A DNA stretch of 42,232 nt from Chloroflexota bacterium. Lineage in GTDB: Bacteria > Chloroflexota > Anaerolineae > Anaerolineales > Villigracilaceae. Below, piece by piece: positions 30,908 to 39,597 of this stretch. Each line of letters starts with the position of its first letter. The stretch's first letter is position 1. The DNA is taken from assembly GCA_016866215.1 (NCBI GenBank), contig VGNE01000033.1:1-42232 (forward strand), read 5' to 3'. A program made the position numbers and the translations under genes. Below the pieces are notes generated by a model. It worked only from the letters and a program-made list of their open reading frames with translations, was not told the DNA's origin and searched no databases.

Positions 30908-33628
30908 CTACTTCACTAAATTTCTCAGCACCGTATGCAAAATCCCGCCGTTGCGGAAATAATTTACCTCAACATCGGTGTTCAACAACACCGTGGCTTT
31001 GAATTCAACAACAACGCCGCTGGATTTCTTCGCATTGACTGTGACTTCGCTTTGGGGTTTGATCTGGTCGCTCAGACCTTCGATGGTGAACACTTCGCTT
31101 CCATCCAGAGCGAGGGACTCGGCGTTTTGTCCCTGGGTGAATCTCAGAGGAAGCACACCCATGCCCACCAAATTCGAGCGATGAATACGCTCAAATGATT
31201 CAGCAATAACTGCTTTCACACCCTGCTGCATCGGACCTTTCGCAGCCCAGTCACGGCTGGAGCCTGTGCCATATTCTTTTCCTGCCAATACAATCGTTGG
31301 AATTCCAGCCTCTTTATACTTCATAGCAGCATCAAAGATGGACATCTCTGCAACGTTTAACGTTAAACGTTCAACGGTGAAATGCTTTGTCCAGTTACCT
31401 TCCTTCGGAGCAACCATCACATTCTTCAAGCGGATATTCGCGAAGGTGCCGCGCGCCATCACCAGGTCATTGCCGCGACGCGAACCATAGGAATTGAAAT
31501 CCTTTGGCTGAACGCCGCGCTCCTGCAAGTATTGCCCGGCTGGACTGTCTGCGGCGATATTGCCGGCAGGCGAAATATGATCTGTTGTAATCGAATCGCG
31601 GAAAAGTCCCAACGCCCGCGCGTCCTTAATATCCTGTACATGCGGGACATCCAGCGTGACAGACTGGAAGAAGGGCGGATGATGAATGTAGGTCGACTCT
31701 TCACTCCACTCGAACAAGTCACCTTCTTTAACTTTGATCTCTTTCCACATATCGGAGCCAGAAAACACGTCCGCATATTTGGCTTTGAACATCTCAGCCT
31801 TGACATTCGTCTCAATCGCTTCGTTGATCTCCTGTTGGCTGGGCCACAGATCGTTGAGATAGACGGGCTGATTGTTTTTATCTGTGCCAAGCGGTTCATG
31901 GTTCATGTCAATATCCACTGTGCCAGCGAGGGCGTATGCGACAACCAACGGCGGAGAAGCAAGATAGTTTGCTTTCACAAGCGGATGTACGCGGCCTTCA
32001 AAGTTACGATTGCCCGAAATGACAGCCGCCGCAACCAGATCAGAACCTGTCACAGCCTTGGCAACTTCACCGGGCAATGGACCGGAGTTACCGATACAAG
32101 TTGTGCAGCCGTAGGCAATCACGTTGAACCCAAGTTTGGAAAGCGGTTCGATCAAGCCTGCGTTCTTAAGATATTCAGTCACAACCAGTGAACCCGGGGC
32201 AAGGGAAGTTTTGACATACGGCTTCACCTGCAAACCTTTTTCAACGGCCTTCTTTGCGACAAGTCCCGCGGCGATCATCACAGAGGGGTTGGATGTATTG
32301 GTGCAGGAGGTAATCGCGGCAATCACAATAGCGCCATGCCTCATCGTTTGTGAGCCGCCGTTCGTGCCGAAGGTGGCTTCGCGATTCAATTCCTCACCGG
32401 CAAGTTCATAACCGCGATCCTTTACCGGAGCGGTGAGCGCCTTCTCAAAAACATCTTTCATATCGGATAGGGCCACACGATCCTGCGGACGCTTGGGCCC
32501 TGCCAAAGAGGGCACAACAGATCCGAGGTCCAGTTCGAGCGTGTCGGTATATTCTGGCTCAGGCATACCAGGTTCATGGAAGAGTCCCTGCGCGCGCATG
32601 TATGCTTCGGTCAGGGCAAGCGTCTCTTCGGAGCGACCCGTTAGACGCATGTAGCGAAGCGTCTCTGCGTCCACAGGGAAATATCCCATCGTGGCGCCAT
32701 ATTCAGGAGCCATGTTTCCAATCGTGGCACGGTCAGTCAATGACATCGTGCTTAGACCTTCGCCAAAGAACTCGACGAATTTATCAACCACGCCTTTCCT
32801 GCGCAGCATTTGAGTCACAGTCAGCACAAGATCGGTGGCCGTGACACCTTCTCTGAGCTTGCCATAAAGTTTGAAACCGATCACATCGGGGAGAAGCATA
32901 TCCATCGGCTGGCCAAGCATGGCGGCTTCGGCTTCGATGCCGCCCACGCCCCAGCCCACCACTCCGAGTCCATTGATCATGGTCGTGTGTGAGTCGGTGC
33001 CGACGAGGGTGTCGGGGAAGGCCAGGACCTCCGAATCCCCGGAGGTCCGTTTGGTCATGACGACTTCAGCGAGATATTCAAGATTGACTTGATGCACAAT
33101 GCCCGTCATCGGCGGTACAACACGGAAATTGCTGAATGCCTTTTGTCCCCATTTCAAAAATTCATAACGTTCGCGGTTGCGGAGAAATTCCATTTCGGTG
33201 TTGCGATTGAGCGCATCGGAGGTGGCAAAGAAATCAACCTGCACCGAATGGTCAATCACCAGGTCAACGGGTATTAGCGGATTGATTTTCTTTGGGTCGC
33301 CGCCTAAACGCGCAACTGCGGCGCGCATCGCGGCCAGGTCCACAACCGCAGGCACGCCTGTGAAATCCTGCATGACAACACGCGCGGGGAGGAATGGAAT
33401 ACCGGGGCGCGCGCCTTTGGGCGTCCATGATGCAATATTCTTTACATCAGCCTGCGTGATTTCCTTGTCATTGCATTGACGGAGGGCGGCTTCGAGCACG
33501 ATGCGAATCGAAAAAGGCAGTTTATTTAGATTGGTTAATCCGGCTTTTTCAAGCGCATCGAGGCGGTAGATGATATATTGCTTCTTTCCCACTTTCAATA
33601 CGTCACGGGGCTTAAATAGGTCTTGCAT
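30908..33628 (-). CDS. acnA: Aconitate hydratase A
   Basis: A 906-residue monomeric aconitase of the AcnA/IRP type, converting citrate to isocitrate in the TCA cycle through a [4Fe-4S] cluster. The cluster cysteines are C442 ([11 protein letters not shown]), C508 and C511 ([12 protein letters not shown]). The N-terminal domain motifs ([36 protein letters not shown]) and the C-terminal swivel domain ([24 protein letters not shown]) are intact. Two repeat-derived segments are in frame: KRTSGDSE at 193-200 (palindrome 33026-33049) and ERLTLNVAE near 750-758 (AACGTT repeat 31351-31377). The ATG at 33626-33628 is preceded by AAAGGAG. Confidence 0.97.
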   Translation of the reverse strand: MQDLFKPRDVLKVGKKQYIIYRLDALEKAGLTNLNKLPFSIRIVLEAALRQCNDKEITQADVKNIASWTPKGARPGIPFLPARVVMQDFTGVPAVVDLAAMRAAVARLGGDPKKINPLIPVDLVIDHSVQVDFFATSDALNRNTEMEFLRNRERYEFLKWGQKAFSNFRVVPPMTGIVHQVNLEYLAEVVMTKRTSGDSEVLAFPDTLVGTDSHTTMINGLGVVGWGVGGIEAEAAMLGQPMDMLLPDVIGFKLYGKLREGVTATDLVLTVTQMLRRKGVVDKFVEFFGEGLSTMSLTDRATIGNMAPEYGATMGYFPVDAETLRYMRLTGRSEETLALTEAYMRAQGLFHEPGMPEPEYTDTLELDLGSVVPSLAGPKRPQDRVALSDMKDVFEKALTAPVKDRGYELAGEELNREATFGTNGGSQTMRHGAIVIAAITSCTNTSNPSVMIAAGLVAKKAVEKGLQVKPYVKTSLAPGSLVVTEYLKNAGLIEPLSKLGFNVIAYGCTTCIGNSGPLPGEVAKAVTGSDLVAAAVISGNRNFEGRVHPLVKANYLASPPLVVAYALAGTVDIDMNHEPLGTDKNNQPVYLNDLWPSQQEINEAIETNVKAEMFKAKYADVFSGSDMWKEIKVKEGDLFEWSEESTYIHHPPFFQSVTLDVPHVQDIKDARALGLFRDSITTDHISPAGNIAADSPAGQYLQERGVQPKDFNSYGSRRGNDLVMARGTFANIRLKNVMVAPKEGNWTKHFTVERLTLNVAEMSIFDAAMKYKEAGIPTIVLAGKEYGTGSSRDWAAKGPMQQGVKAVIAESFERIHRSNLVGMGVLPLRFTQGQNAESLALDGSEVFTIEGLSDQIKPQSEVTVNAKKSSGVVVEFKATVLLNTDVEVNYFRNGGILHTVLRNLVK
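31351..31377. repeat. AACGTTTAACGTTAAACGTT repeat inside acnA
   Basis: A palindromic tract of AACGTT/TTAACG words encodes the residues RLTLNV of aconitase. The same word occurs in secA (35577-35603) and in the 1657-residue gene (14235-14297). Confidence 0.6.
33026..33049. repeat. Palindrome GGACCTCCG...CGGAGGTCC inside acnA
   Basis: GGACCTCCG (33026-33034) and CGGAGGTCC (33041-33049) pair around AATCCC. It encodes KRTSGDSE, a loop at which aconitases vary, before the conserved PDTLVGTD block. Confidence 0.6.
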
Positions 33629-33651
33629 GGGTTTACTCCTTTGGTGAGATA

Positions 33652-33705
33652 CCCCTCATCCCTGCACCCCTCTCCCACTTGGAGAGGGGACGGGGGAGAG
33701 GGGAC
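33652..33705. repeat. GGGTGAGGG/CCCTCTCCC-type repeat, copy 4
   Basis: CCCCTCATCCCTGCACCCC, CTCTCCCACTTGGAGAGG and GGGGGAGAGGGG lie just upstream of the aconitase ribosome binding site, within what should be its leader or promoter region. Confidence 0.65.
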
Positions 33706-33780
33706 ACACCACACCTTGCGAAAGACATAAAGGAGCGCCTTTGATATCCTTGATACTATGTGGTGGGGTTAACTTGATTT

Positions 33781-33855
33781 CCCTCACCCCGATTTTGGTA
33801 ATTGCCCGTTGGGGCAGATTCCCCCCTCTCCCTTCGGGAGAGGGCAGGGTGAGGG
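33781..33855. repeat. GGGTGAGGG/CCCTCTCCC-type repeat, copy 5 (most complete)
   Basis: CCCTCACCCC at the left end and GGGTGAGGG at the right enclose CCCTCTCCCTTCGGGAGAGGG. The element ends right at the stop codon of the adenosine deaminase fragment. Confidence 0.7.
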
Positions 33856-33857
33856 TC

Positions 33858-34145
33858 TTACAACTTCAATTCCTGCTTAAGCGACTCAACCAACTTCGCC
33901 TTTTCATCGTCTTTCAAAAACGAGGACCGCGCCGCGAGCAACACGGATTTCTTCAACGCATCCATCGGAACTTTCAAATCTTCACAGACATACTGATACT
34001 CGTGCGACAATGTAATGCGCGAAACACTGGGGTCGTCGATGTTGACGGTTACATTCAAGCCCGCCGCCAGCAAACCCGGCAACGGATGTTCAGGTAATGA
34101 TTTCACCACGCCCGATTGATAATGGCTTGTCACGCAACCTTCGGA
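33858..34145 (-). pseudogene. Adenosine deaminase C-terminal fragment
   Basis: The leftward reading gives CVTSHYQSGVV, then SLPEHPLPGLLAAGLNVTVN and IDDPSVSRITLSHEYQYVCE, which match the C-terminal quarter of adenosine deaminases: the normally CPTSN-containing strand, the HPL helix and the catalytic Asp pair in NxDDP. Only about 95 of the usual 330-350 residues remain; the zinc ligands HxH and the catalytic Glu are missing. Homology stops near 34145, next to a repeat block (34207-34338) and the secA 3' end. The gene has probably been truncated by a rearrangement and cannot be active. Confidence 0.7.
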
Positions 34146-34206
34146 AGAGCAAAGAATTGGTTTAACGGAACGGTTTCGCGGGGTAACAATCTGCCTTTAA
34201 AGTTTC

Positions 34207-34338
34207 CGTCGTTGCGAGGGCGTTCTTGTTTTTCGCCCGAAGCCATCTCTTTCAACGACACAGAGATCGCTTCTCCGCCACACCTGCCCTGGCTGGCGGG
34301 CGGTGCCAGGGAAGTACAAGAGCAGCGGCTCGCAATGA
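34207..34338. repeat. GTCGTTGCGAGGGCG...CTCGCAATGACG repeat block
   Basis: CGTCGTTGCGAGGGCG on the left and GCGGCTCGCAATGACGTC on the right are inverted ends. Between them are CGACACAGAGATCGC and the GC-rich palindrome CCTGCCCTGGCTGGCGGGCGG. It resembles the ATTGCGAG-type dispersed repeats of environmental genomes and fills the spacer between secA and the deaminase fragment. Confidence 0.6.
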
Positions 34339-34353
34339 CGTCATTCCAATTAT

Positions 34354-37300
34354 TTAATGACGCTTTCTTTTCTTTTTGCCGCCAGACATACCGCCGATCT
34401 GTACTTCTGTTCGCGTAGTGCCTGGCAAAGCAGCGGCGCTTTCAGAAGCCTCGACCGGAGCGATCTCCACCCTGCGCGGTCTTGCCGCAAATGCACGGCC
34501 GATCACCAAACCACGCACATCCTCAAGCAACTGCTGGAACATCTCAGATGCGCGTCCTTTATATTGTACCAGTGGGTCGCGTTGAGCGTATGCCTCGAGG
34601 CCAATCGAGACCCGCAAGGCTTCAACCTTCGTGAGATATTCCACCCACAACTCGCTGAACGCGCCCAACAACAATTGACGATGAACTTCATTGAGGACAT
34701 ATTTCCCAATCGAGTCGACCAGAACTGCGCGGTCAGACTCAGGGATGGTTGCCACCGGCTCGTTGAGGCGACTCTCCCCGAAAGCGATTCGAGCCGCTGG
34801 CCCAAAATCGGCAAAGCGTGTGGCGTTCTGGTTCAAGCGGGCAAACTCGCTCTGGCCCCATGTAGCGCGCAAAGTCTCTTCCGCGGTCTCAAGATGATTC
34901 ATGATATCTTCAACCACATCCTGCGCTTCGCGGCCATCCAGCAATTGCGCGGCCAGAAAAATATAGGAAAAGCGCATGAACAATCGCTTAACCTGCTTGT
35001 GTGTTTTCTGGTCAAACGAGGAACGCGCGCCTTGGGAGAGGGTCAGCAACAAACGCAGTTTGCCCGCATCCGTGTCTGCGGACTCGCGTTGGAGCAAAAT
35101 ATCCATGTCGCGTTCGATCTGTGTATTGAGCCGCTCACGCTTGCGAGTCAGTCCATCGTGGGCGGTTTGCAAAACAGCATCTGCAAGATCGCCCCAATCC
35201 GCAGGCAGTGGATTCGGCCACGGCAACTGTTCGCCCACGCGGTTCTGGATCGCGCCCATGAGACGGGTTGCGTTTAATGCTGTGAGTTGTCCCGCGACCA
35301 ATTCTTGAATATCTTCCTTCACGCTCTCCCGGTCATCGCCTAACGCGCGCATCATTTCATTATTAAGTTTCAATGGCAAATGCACGAGCGCGCTGATCTC
35401 TTCAAGGATCTTCTGCGCGCGGGGCGCGTCTTCTCTATCGCGCAAACCTTCAAAATATGCATCGAGGGTGTCATCACGTTCGTTGGTCTGCGCTTCAAAA
35501 GCCTCGCGTGTTTTCTCGATCAACGATTCAATCGCGCGAAGGTTATGATCTCCCTCCGCTTGAATGGCGCGGGAGATAACGTTTAACATTAAACGTTTAA
35601 CATTCTCTTCATCACCTTTTAATTCATCCAGGATTATTTTAAATCCATACGATGGAAATAATCCATCTATTGCTTCAAACGGCGGCTGGACTTGTTCCAG
35701 CCACGCGATCAACTTCCATGGGCCTTCTTCATCGGCGAAGCCAAGTTCCACACGCTGGGTGACCTCATTTTGTAACATGTCCGCTATGTCATCGCTCAAA
35801 TCTTCCTTGACGAAGATGCGGTCACGTTGACTGTAAATCTGCAAACGTTGTTTGTTGAGCACATCGTCATACTCGAGCAAATGCTTGCGGACGTCGAAGT
35901 TCGCGCCTTCCACGCGGGTCTGCGAACTTTCAATAATATTGCTGACAAGGCGCACTTCCAGGGGAAGCGAGTCATCCACCTTGAGGCGTTCCATCATCCC
36001 GCTGACTTGCTCGCCGCCGAACAAACGCATGAGGTCATCCTGCAGCGAGAGATAAAAGCGCGAAGAACCCGGGTCACCTTGACGGGCGGCACGTCCGCGC
36101 AGCTGGTTATCAATACGGCGCGCTTCGTGCCGCTCCGAGCCGATGACATGTAATCCGCCCAGTTCCTTCACACTTTCCATATCATCGAAATATTGCAGGA
36201 AGAGTTTAACTTCCGCGTCGTAAATGCCAAATTGAGAGGAATCAACCTTGAGCAAAGCCTGACGGCGTTCTTCGAGAGTCATGTCGAATGGATCTTCGTA
36301 GCCCGCCTTTCGCAGAACACGATGCACCGCCGAGATGACTTCTTCAGCGATCTCACCGCCAAGTTTAATGTCCACGCCACGGCCTGCCATGTTCGTGGCA
36401 ATCGTAACGGCGCCGAAGGCGCCCGCCCCCGCGATGATCTGCGATTCTTCGGTGTGTTTGCGCGCGTTCAATACCTGGTGAGAGACTCCACCTTGTAGTA
36501 ACGACTTCAGTCGCTCTTTCGCTTCATCAGGCAAGCGCAACAGTTTGAGCAGAGTCTTTATATTTTCGTTATCATCCAAACTGATATTCGTCACGCCATG
36601 CGGCTGGATGAATTTCCGCAATGCGTCGGCGTTGATCTTTTCAATCGGTTCATTAAAAGGCACGAGCTCCGTAATGAGGCGGCCATCCTCTTCCAAGTTA
36701 TTGGCGCGCAGATAAGCGTCACGGACAAGAGTCAACTGCATTAAGCAGCGAACAGGCTCAGCCTTGAGTCGATTCGAGAGTCTGTCAGATGATTCAACTG
36801 AGGTAGTACCCACCAGCATCGGGCGTCCGAGCGCGTGAAAACGGATGATCTCCGTCACGATCGCGCGCAGTTTGGATTCCACCGTGCGATAGATCACATC
36901 GGGATAATCTTTTCGCCTGTAAAATAGCGGAGTTAATCCCTCACCTTGGCCTCTCCCAGTGGGAGAGGATTCATCGCGACGTGCAAAGTATGAATAGGTA
37001 TACCCATCTTCATCTTTTGTTTTGATCTCGGTCAGCACGGCATCCTTGCCAAAGGATTGATATTCCAAATTCGACGGGACGGGCGCAACTTCGAGCTTAT
37101 AAATTTTATTAAACTCTTCCGCTTCGGTCAGCGCGGTGCCGGTCATGCCCGCCAGTTTTTGATACATGCGGAAATAATTTTGTAATGTGATCGTGGCGTA
37201 GGTCACATTCTCAGGCTCGACCTTCACGCCCTCTTTGGCTTCCACCGCCTGATGCAAACCATCGCTCCATCTTCGCCCGGGCATGAGACGCCCCGTGAAC

Positions 37301-38421
37301 TCATCCACGATGACGACCTTGCCGCCCTGCACGAGATAATCCTTATTGCGATGAAAAAGATATTGCGCGCGCAGGGACTGTTCGAGGAAGCCCGTCAGAC
37401 GCGCCTGCTCCGGTGTGAGATCTTCGGGTCGGTCGGGATCAAGCAGCGGTTGTCCCAAAAGAACTTCCACATGGCTGATGCCGACTTCTGTCAAAGAGAC
37501 ATTGCGATCCTTTTCACTGATCTCATAATCTTCGGGCTTTAACTGTTTTACGATGTTCCCCATAATGGCATAATATTCAAGGTCACCCGAAGAGGGGCCA
37601 GAAATGATAAGCGGCGTGCGCGCTTCATCGATCAGCACGTTATCCACTTCATCCACAATGGCATAGTAATGACCGCGCTGCACGCGCGCATCAAGCCGCA
37701 TGGCCATGTTATCGCGCAGATAATCAAAACCGAACTCAGAGTTCGTGCCGTAGGTGACATCCGCTTCATACGCGAAGCGTCGATCCACCAATCGTAGGTG
37801 ACGCTGGTCCTCATGCGGCGACTCTTTTTCAAAATCAACAATGAAGGCTTTCTTGCCGTTCTCTGTGGCCGCGGCCATTTGCAAAACGCCCACCGAAATA
37901 CCCAACGCGTGGAAAATGGGAGCCATCCAACGCGCATCACGCCGCGCCAGATAATCATTGACCGTAATCAGATGCACGCCATGCCCGGTCAGCGCGTTTA
38001 GATAAAGGGGCAGGGTTGATACGAGAGTCTTGCCCTCGCCGGTGCGCATTTCCGCAATTTGGCTGTGATGCAATGCCGCGCCGCCGATGATCTGCACGTC
38101 ATAATGACGCAGCCCGAGCGTACGCTTGGAAGCCTCACGCACGAGCGCAAAAGCCTCGGGCATGATTTCATCCAAGATATCCTGCTCGAACTTTTTGAGT
38201 TCTTCTTCCCCTTCCTCACCCTGAATCTCTCTCCCAGTGGGAGAGGGGCTGGGGTGAGGGAAACGCGACTTAAACTCATCCGTTTTGGCGCGCAAAGCTT
38301 CATCGCTCAAAGCCTCATATTTTGCCTCTAAAGCATTGACCTGCTCCACGAGAGCGCCATATCGTTCGATCGTTTTTTTATTGGGGTCGCCACTGAATAG
38401 TTTTACGAAGTTCTTAAGCAT
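34354..38421 (-). CDS. secA: SecA preprotein translocase ATPase, unusually long
   Basis: The motor of Sec-dependent export. Walker A is MRTGEGKTL (125-133), Walker B is VDEVD (256-260), NBD2 has NMAGRGVDIKLGG and DNQLRGRAARQGDPGSSRFYLS. At 1355 residues it is far above the usual 830-950. The excess comes from an insert of about 90 residues in NBD2 (between DRLSNRLK and VSHQVLNA), an enlarged C-terminal helical region, and two repeat-derived inserts: about 53-73 (HPSPSPTGREIQ, from 38214-38260) and about 483-495 (SSPTGRGQGEG, from 36938-36969). The C-terminal zinc-binding CxCxS motif is absent; the end is GGKKKRKRH. The start ATG at 38419-38421 has AAGGGA six bases upstream, inside a small hairpin. 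Confidence 0.96.
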   Translation of the reverse strand: MLKNFVKLFSGDPNKKTIERYGALVEQVNALEAKYEALSDEALRAKTDEFKSRFPHPSPSPTGREIQGEEGEEELKKFEQDILDEIMPEAFALVREASKRTLGLRHYDVQIIGGAALHHSQIAEMRTGEGKTLVSTLPLYLNALTGHGVHLITVNDYLARRDARWMAPIFHALGISVGVLQMAAATENGKKAFIVDFEKESPHEDQRHLRLVDRRFAYEADVTYGTNSEFGFDYLRDNMAMRLDARVQRGHYYAIVDEVDNVLIDEARTPLIISGPSSGDLEYYAIMGNIVKQLKPEDYEISEKDRNVSLTEVGISHVEVLLGQPLLDPDRPEDLTPEQARLTGFLEQSLRAQYLFHRNKDYLVQGGKVVIVDEFTGRLMPGRRWSDGLHQAVEAKEGVKVEPENVTYATITLQNYFRMYQKLAGMTGTALTEAEEFNKIYKLEVAPVPSNLEYQSFGKDAVLTEIKTKDEDGYTYSYFARRDESSPTGRGQGEGLTPLFYRRKDYPDVIYRTVESKLRAIVTEIIRFHALGRPMLVGTTSVESSDRLSNRLKAEPVRCLMQLTLVRDAYLRANNLEEDGRLITELVPFNEPIEKINADALRKFIQPHGVTNISLDDNENIKTLLKLLRLPDEAKERLKSLLQGGVSHQVLNARKHTEESQIIAGAGAFGAVTIATNMAGRGVDIKLGGEIAEEVISAVHRVLRKAGYEDPFDMTLEERRQALLKVDSSQFGIYDAEVKLFLQYFDDMESVKELGGLHVIGSERHEARRIDNQLRGRAARQGDPGSSRFYLSLQDDLMRLFGGEQVSGMMERLKVDDSLPLEVRLVSNIIESSQTRVEGANFDVRKHLLEYDDVLNKQRLQIYSQRDRIFVKEDLSDDIADMLQNEVTQRVELGFADEEGPWKLIAWLEQVQPPFEAIDGLFPSYGFKIILDELKGDEENVKRLMLNVISRAIQAEGDHNLRAIESLIEKTREAFEAQTNERDDTLDAYFEGLRDREDAPRAQKILEEISALVHLPLKLNNEMMRALGDDRESVKEDIQELVAGQLTALNATRLMGAIQNRVGEQLPWPNPLPADWGDLADAVLQTAHDGLTRKRERLNTQIERDMDILLQRESADTDAGKLRLLLTLSQGARSSFDQKTHKQVKRLFMRFSYIFLAAQLLDGREAQDVVEDIMNHLETAEETLRATWGQSEFARLNQNATRFADFGPAARIAFGESRLNEPVATIPESDRAVLVDSIGKYVLNEVHRQLLLGAFSELWVEYLTKVEALRVSIGLEAYAQRDPLVQYKGRASEMFQQLLEDVRGLVIGRAFAARPRRVEIAPVEASESAAALPGTTRTEVQIGGMSGGKKKRKRH
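35577..35603. repeat. AACGTTTAACATTAAACGTT repeat inside secA
   Basis: TAACGTTTAACATTAAACGTTTAAC in top-strand sense, split here as TAACGTTTAACA and TTAAACGTTTAAC, encodes the residues NVKRLMLNV of SecA. It is related to the tracts in acnA and the GT-C/DUF2298 gene. Confidence 0.6.
36938..36969. repeat. GGGTGAGGG/CCCTCTCCC-type repeat, copy 6 (inside secA)
   Basis: CCCTCACCTTGG and CCTCTCCCAGTGGGAGAGG are in frame in secA and are translated as SSPTGRGQGEG, a peptide with no counterpart in typical SecA. Confidence 0.75.
38214..38260. repeat. GGGTGAGGG/CCCTCTCCC-type repeat, copy 7 (inside secA)
   Basis: CCTCACCCTG, CTCTCCCAGTGGGAGAG and GGGGTGAGGG form a full palindromic copy, translated within SecA as PHPSPSPTGREIQGEE. 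Confidence 0.8.
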
Positions 38422-38471
38422 AAGTTCCCTTTCAAGGAAGGGATTATAGCATGGGAGGATTTGAGGAATAT
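38291..38471. repeat. secA 5'-end repeat, copy 1 (authentic secA start and promoter)
   Basis: This segment holds the first codons of secA, its leader and its -10 box. It recurs in direct orientation at 40508-40771 (degraded, with two inserts) and 41603-41760. About 42 bases (38376-38417) are identical to 41676-41717. Confidence 0.85.
38422..38451 (-). promoter_or_regulatory. secA promoter and leader hairpin
   Basis: The minus strand has an extended -10 box TGCTATAAT (38443-38451). Downstream, TCCCTT and AAGGGA pair around CCTTGA and take in the Shine-Dalgarno sequence AAGGGA, placed six bases before the ATG. Box and hairpin are conserved in both duplicated copies (40725-40771 and 41725-41760). 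The -35 region is poor, as expected for an extended -10 promoter. Control of secA translation by this hairpin is an inference. Confidence 0.6.
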
Positions 38472-38569
38472 AAGAAAGCTGTGCTTATTGTCGCCCCATA
38501 CCAAGCTGTGAATCCGTCCTAAAATTCAATTGTCCCGATCAGTTGGAAGATTAGGTGGCTTGCGTTCTG

Positions 38570-39250
38570 CTATTCCCATAAATCTGACAGCCGCTTACGC
38601 CCTGCTTCAACTGCCTTTGCTTCAAGAAATTTTTTCATTTTTGACCAGGGTGTTTTATCCAGCATCTGTGGCATGGGCAAAGATTCGGCATCGTCAAAGT
38701 AGGACAATGCACGTACAGCATTGACAGGGAATGATCGCACTTTTTCATATTTAACAGCGGCCACCTGAAAGAGCGCATCCAAAGAAACCTGCTGCAGGAT
38801 GAAATATAAATCCACCATATCTTTACGAGTGCCGCGATCGATAATGGCGGCGAGTTTCATCGCGCCAATTTCCTCCACACTGGCAAGACGCACATGACTC
38901 AATGAAAAAGTGGGTTGCACCAATGGGTATACATTCAAACGAAAGAAACTGACCCCAACACCACGCCAAACAGCCACAAAGGTAGAGTCTTTATCATACG
39001 TTATTTCAAGCGTTGGATCATCCAGAATGGAACGGAAAGCGGAACGCTCGTCAAACCCCACAGCAGATTCGTCAGCTGTAAAAAAATCCAAATCCACCGA
39101 AAAACGATGTCCAAAATGAAGGGCAAGTCCAGTTCCACCTGCCAGATAAAAGCGTTTTATAAAACCGGACTTTTCAAGCAGGTGAAAGGCATCTTGCGTC
39201 GCTGGAGTCAAGGCGTTCCAGTGAGGGTGTTTAAGAACTAATGATTCCAT
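38570..39250 (-). CDS. AbiEii/AbiGii-type nucleotidyltransferase toxin
   Basis: A nucleotidyltransferase-fold protein of PF08843 type. GGTGLALHFGHR followed by SVDLDFF is the hallmark G-G and DxD region, and GAMKLAAIIDRGTRKDMVDLYFIL is the conserved helical block. AbiE-type toxins transfer nucleotides to cellular targets, possibly tRNA, and act in toxin-antitoxin and phage-abortive systems. I start it at the ATG at 39248-39250 (MESLVLKHPHW) with GGGGAG upstream; a longer frame reaches 39316 but overlaps the upstream gene. The start overlaps the stop of the DUF6922-like gene by 13 bases, so the two are coupled. Confidence 0.82.
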   Translation of the reverse strand: MESLVLKHPHWNALTPATQDAFHLLEKSGFIKRFYLAGGTGLALHFGHRFSVDLDFFTADESAVGFDERSAFRSILDDPTLEITYDKDSTFVAVWRGVGVSFFRLNVYPLVQPTFSLSHVRLASVEEIGAMKLAAIIDRGTRKDMVDLYFILQQVSLDALFQVAAVKYEKVRSFPVNAVRALSYFDDAESLPMPQMLDKTPWSKMKKFLEAKAVEAGRKRLSDLWE

Positions 39251-39552
39251 AACTCTCCCCTTCCCACCACAAACGGCGACTTTTTCCACCTGCGGATATT
39301 GAGTAATTTCCGCCAATAGTTGAATGTGACAGGTTTCAACTGCCGCTCGCCGTATTGACGCAGGAACAGACGAATGCGCTTACTGCGATAGATCTCAAAC
39401 AGCCAGCGGATTTCATCCCATGTTCCAAACTCGAGCGTACGCTGAATGATCAGGTTTGCGTCGCGCTCAAGATTAAGCCGCGCAATATTGTATTCCTGAA
39501 AATAAGGTTTCAATCCTTTGGGGATTTTGGGAGATGGAATTGCGCGCTGCAT
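39238..39552 (-). CDS. DUF6922-like partner of the AbiEii-type toxin
   Basis: A small protein of about 104 residues: LKPYFQEYNIARLNLERDAN, then IIQRTLEFGTWDEIRWLFEIY and a helical C-terminus with NYWRKLL. This matches the DUF6922-type proteins commonly found directly upstream of AbiEii nucleotidyltransferases. By position it is the likely antitoxin or regulatory partner. I start it at the ATG at 39550-39552, because TATAAT stands exactly 6 bases upstream and the added 15 residues of the longer frame look unrelated. Family assignment is from memory and moderately sure. Confidence 0.65.
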   Translation of the reverse strand: MQRAIPSPKIPKGLKPYFQEYNIARLNLERDANLIIQRTLEFGTWDEIRWLFEIYRSKRIRLFLRQYGERQLKPVTFNYWRKLLNIRRWKKSPFVVGRGELWNH

Positions 39553-39558
39553 ATCGTT

Positions 39559-39564
39559 ATTATA
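39559..39564 (-). promoter_or_regulatory. TATAAT box six bases before the DUF6922-like gene
   Basis: The minus strand reads GAGTTATAATAACGATATG. The six-base distance from -10 box to ATG equals that of the toxin promoter at 451-456, so this transcript should also be leaderless. No clear -35 box. Confidence 0.5.
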
Positions 39565-39597
39565 ACTCGTAAAATAATCGCCTTTTCCACAAGCCAT

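Noticed and set aside
31382-32191. 269-codon plus-strand open frame opposite aconitase
   Set aside because: Antisense shadow of a conserved gene, without start signals or family features.
34357-35277. 306-codon plus-strand open frame opposite secA
   Set aside because: It is antisense to well-conserved SecA sequence, has no ribosome binding site and no recognisable domain; long antisense frames are expected from G/C-ending codons.
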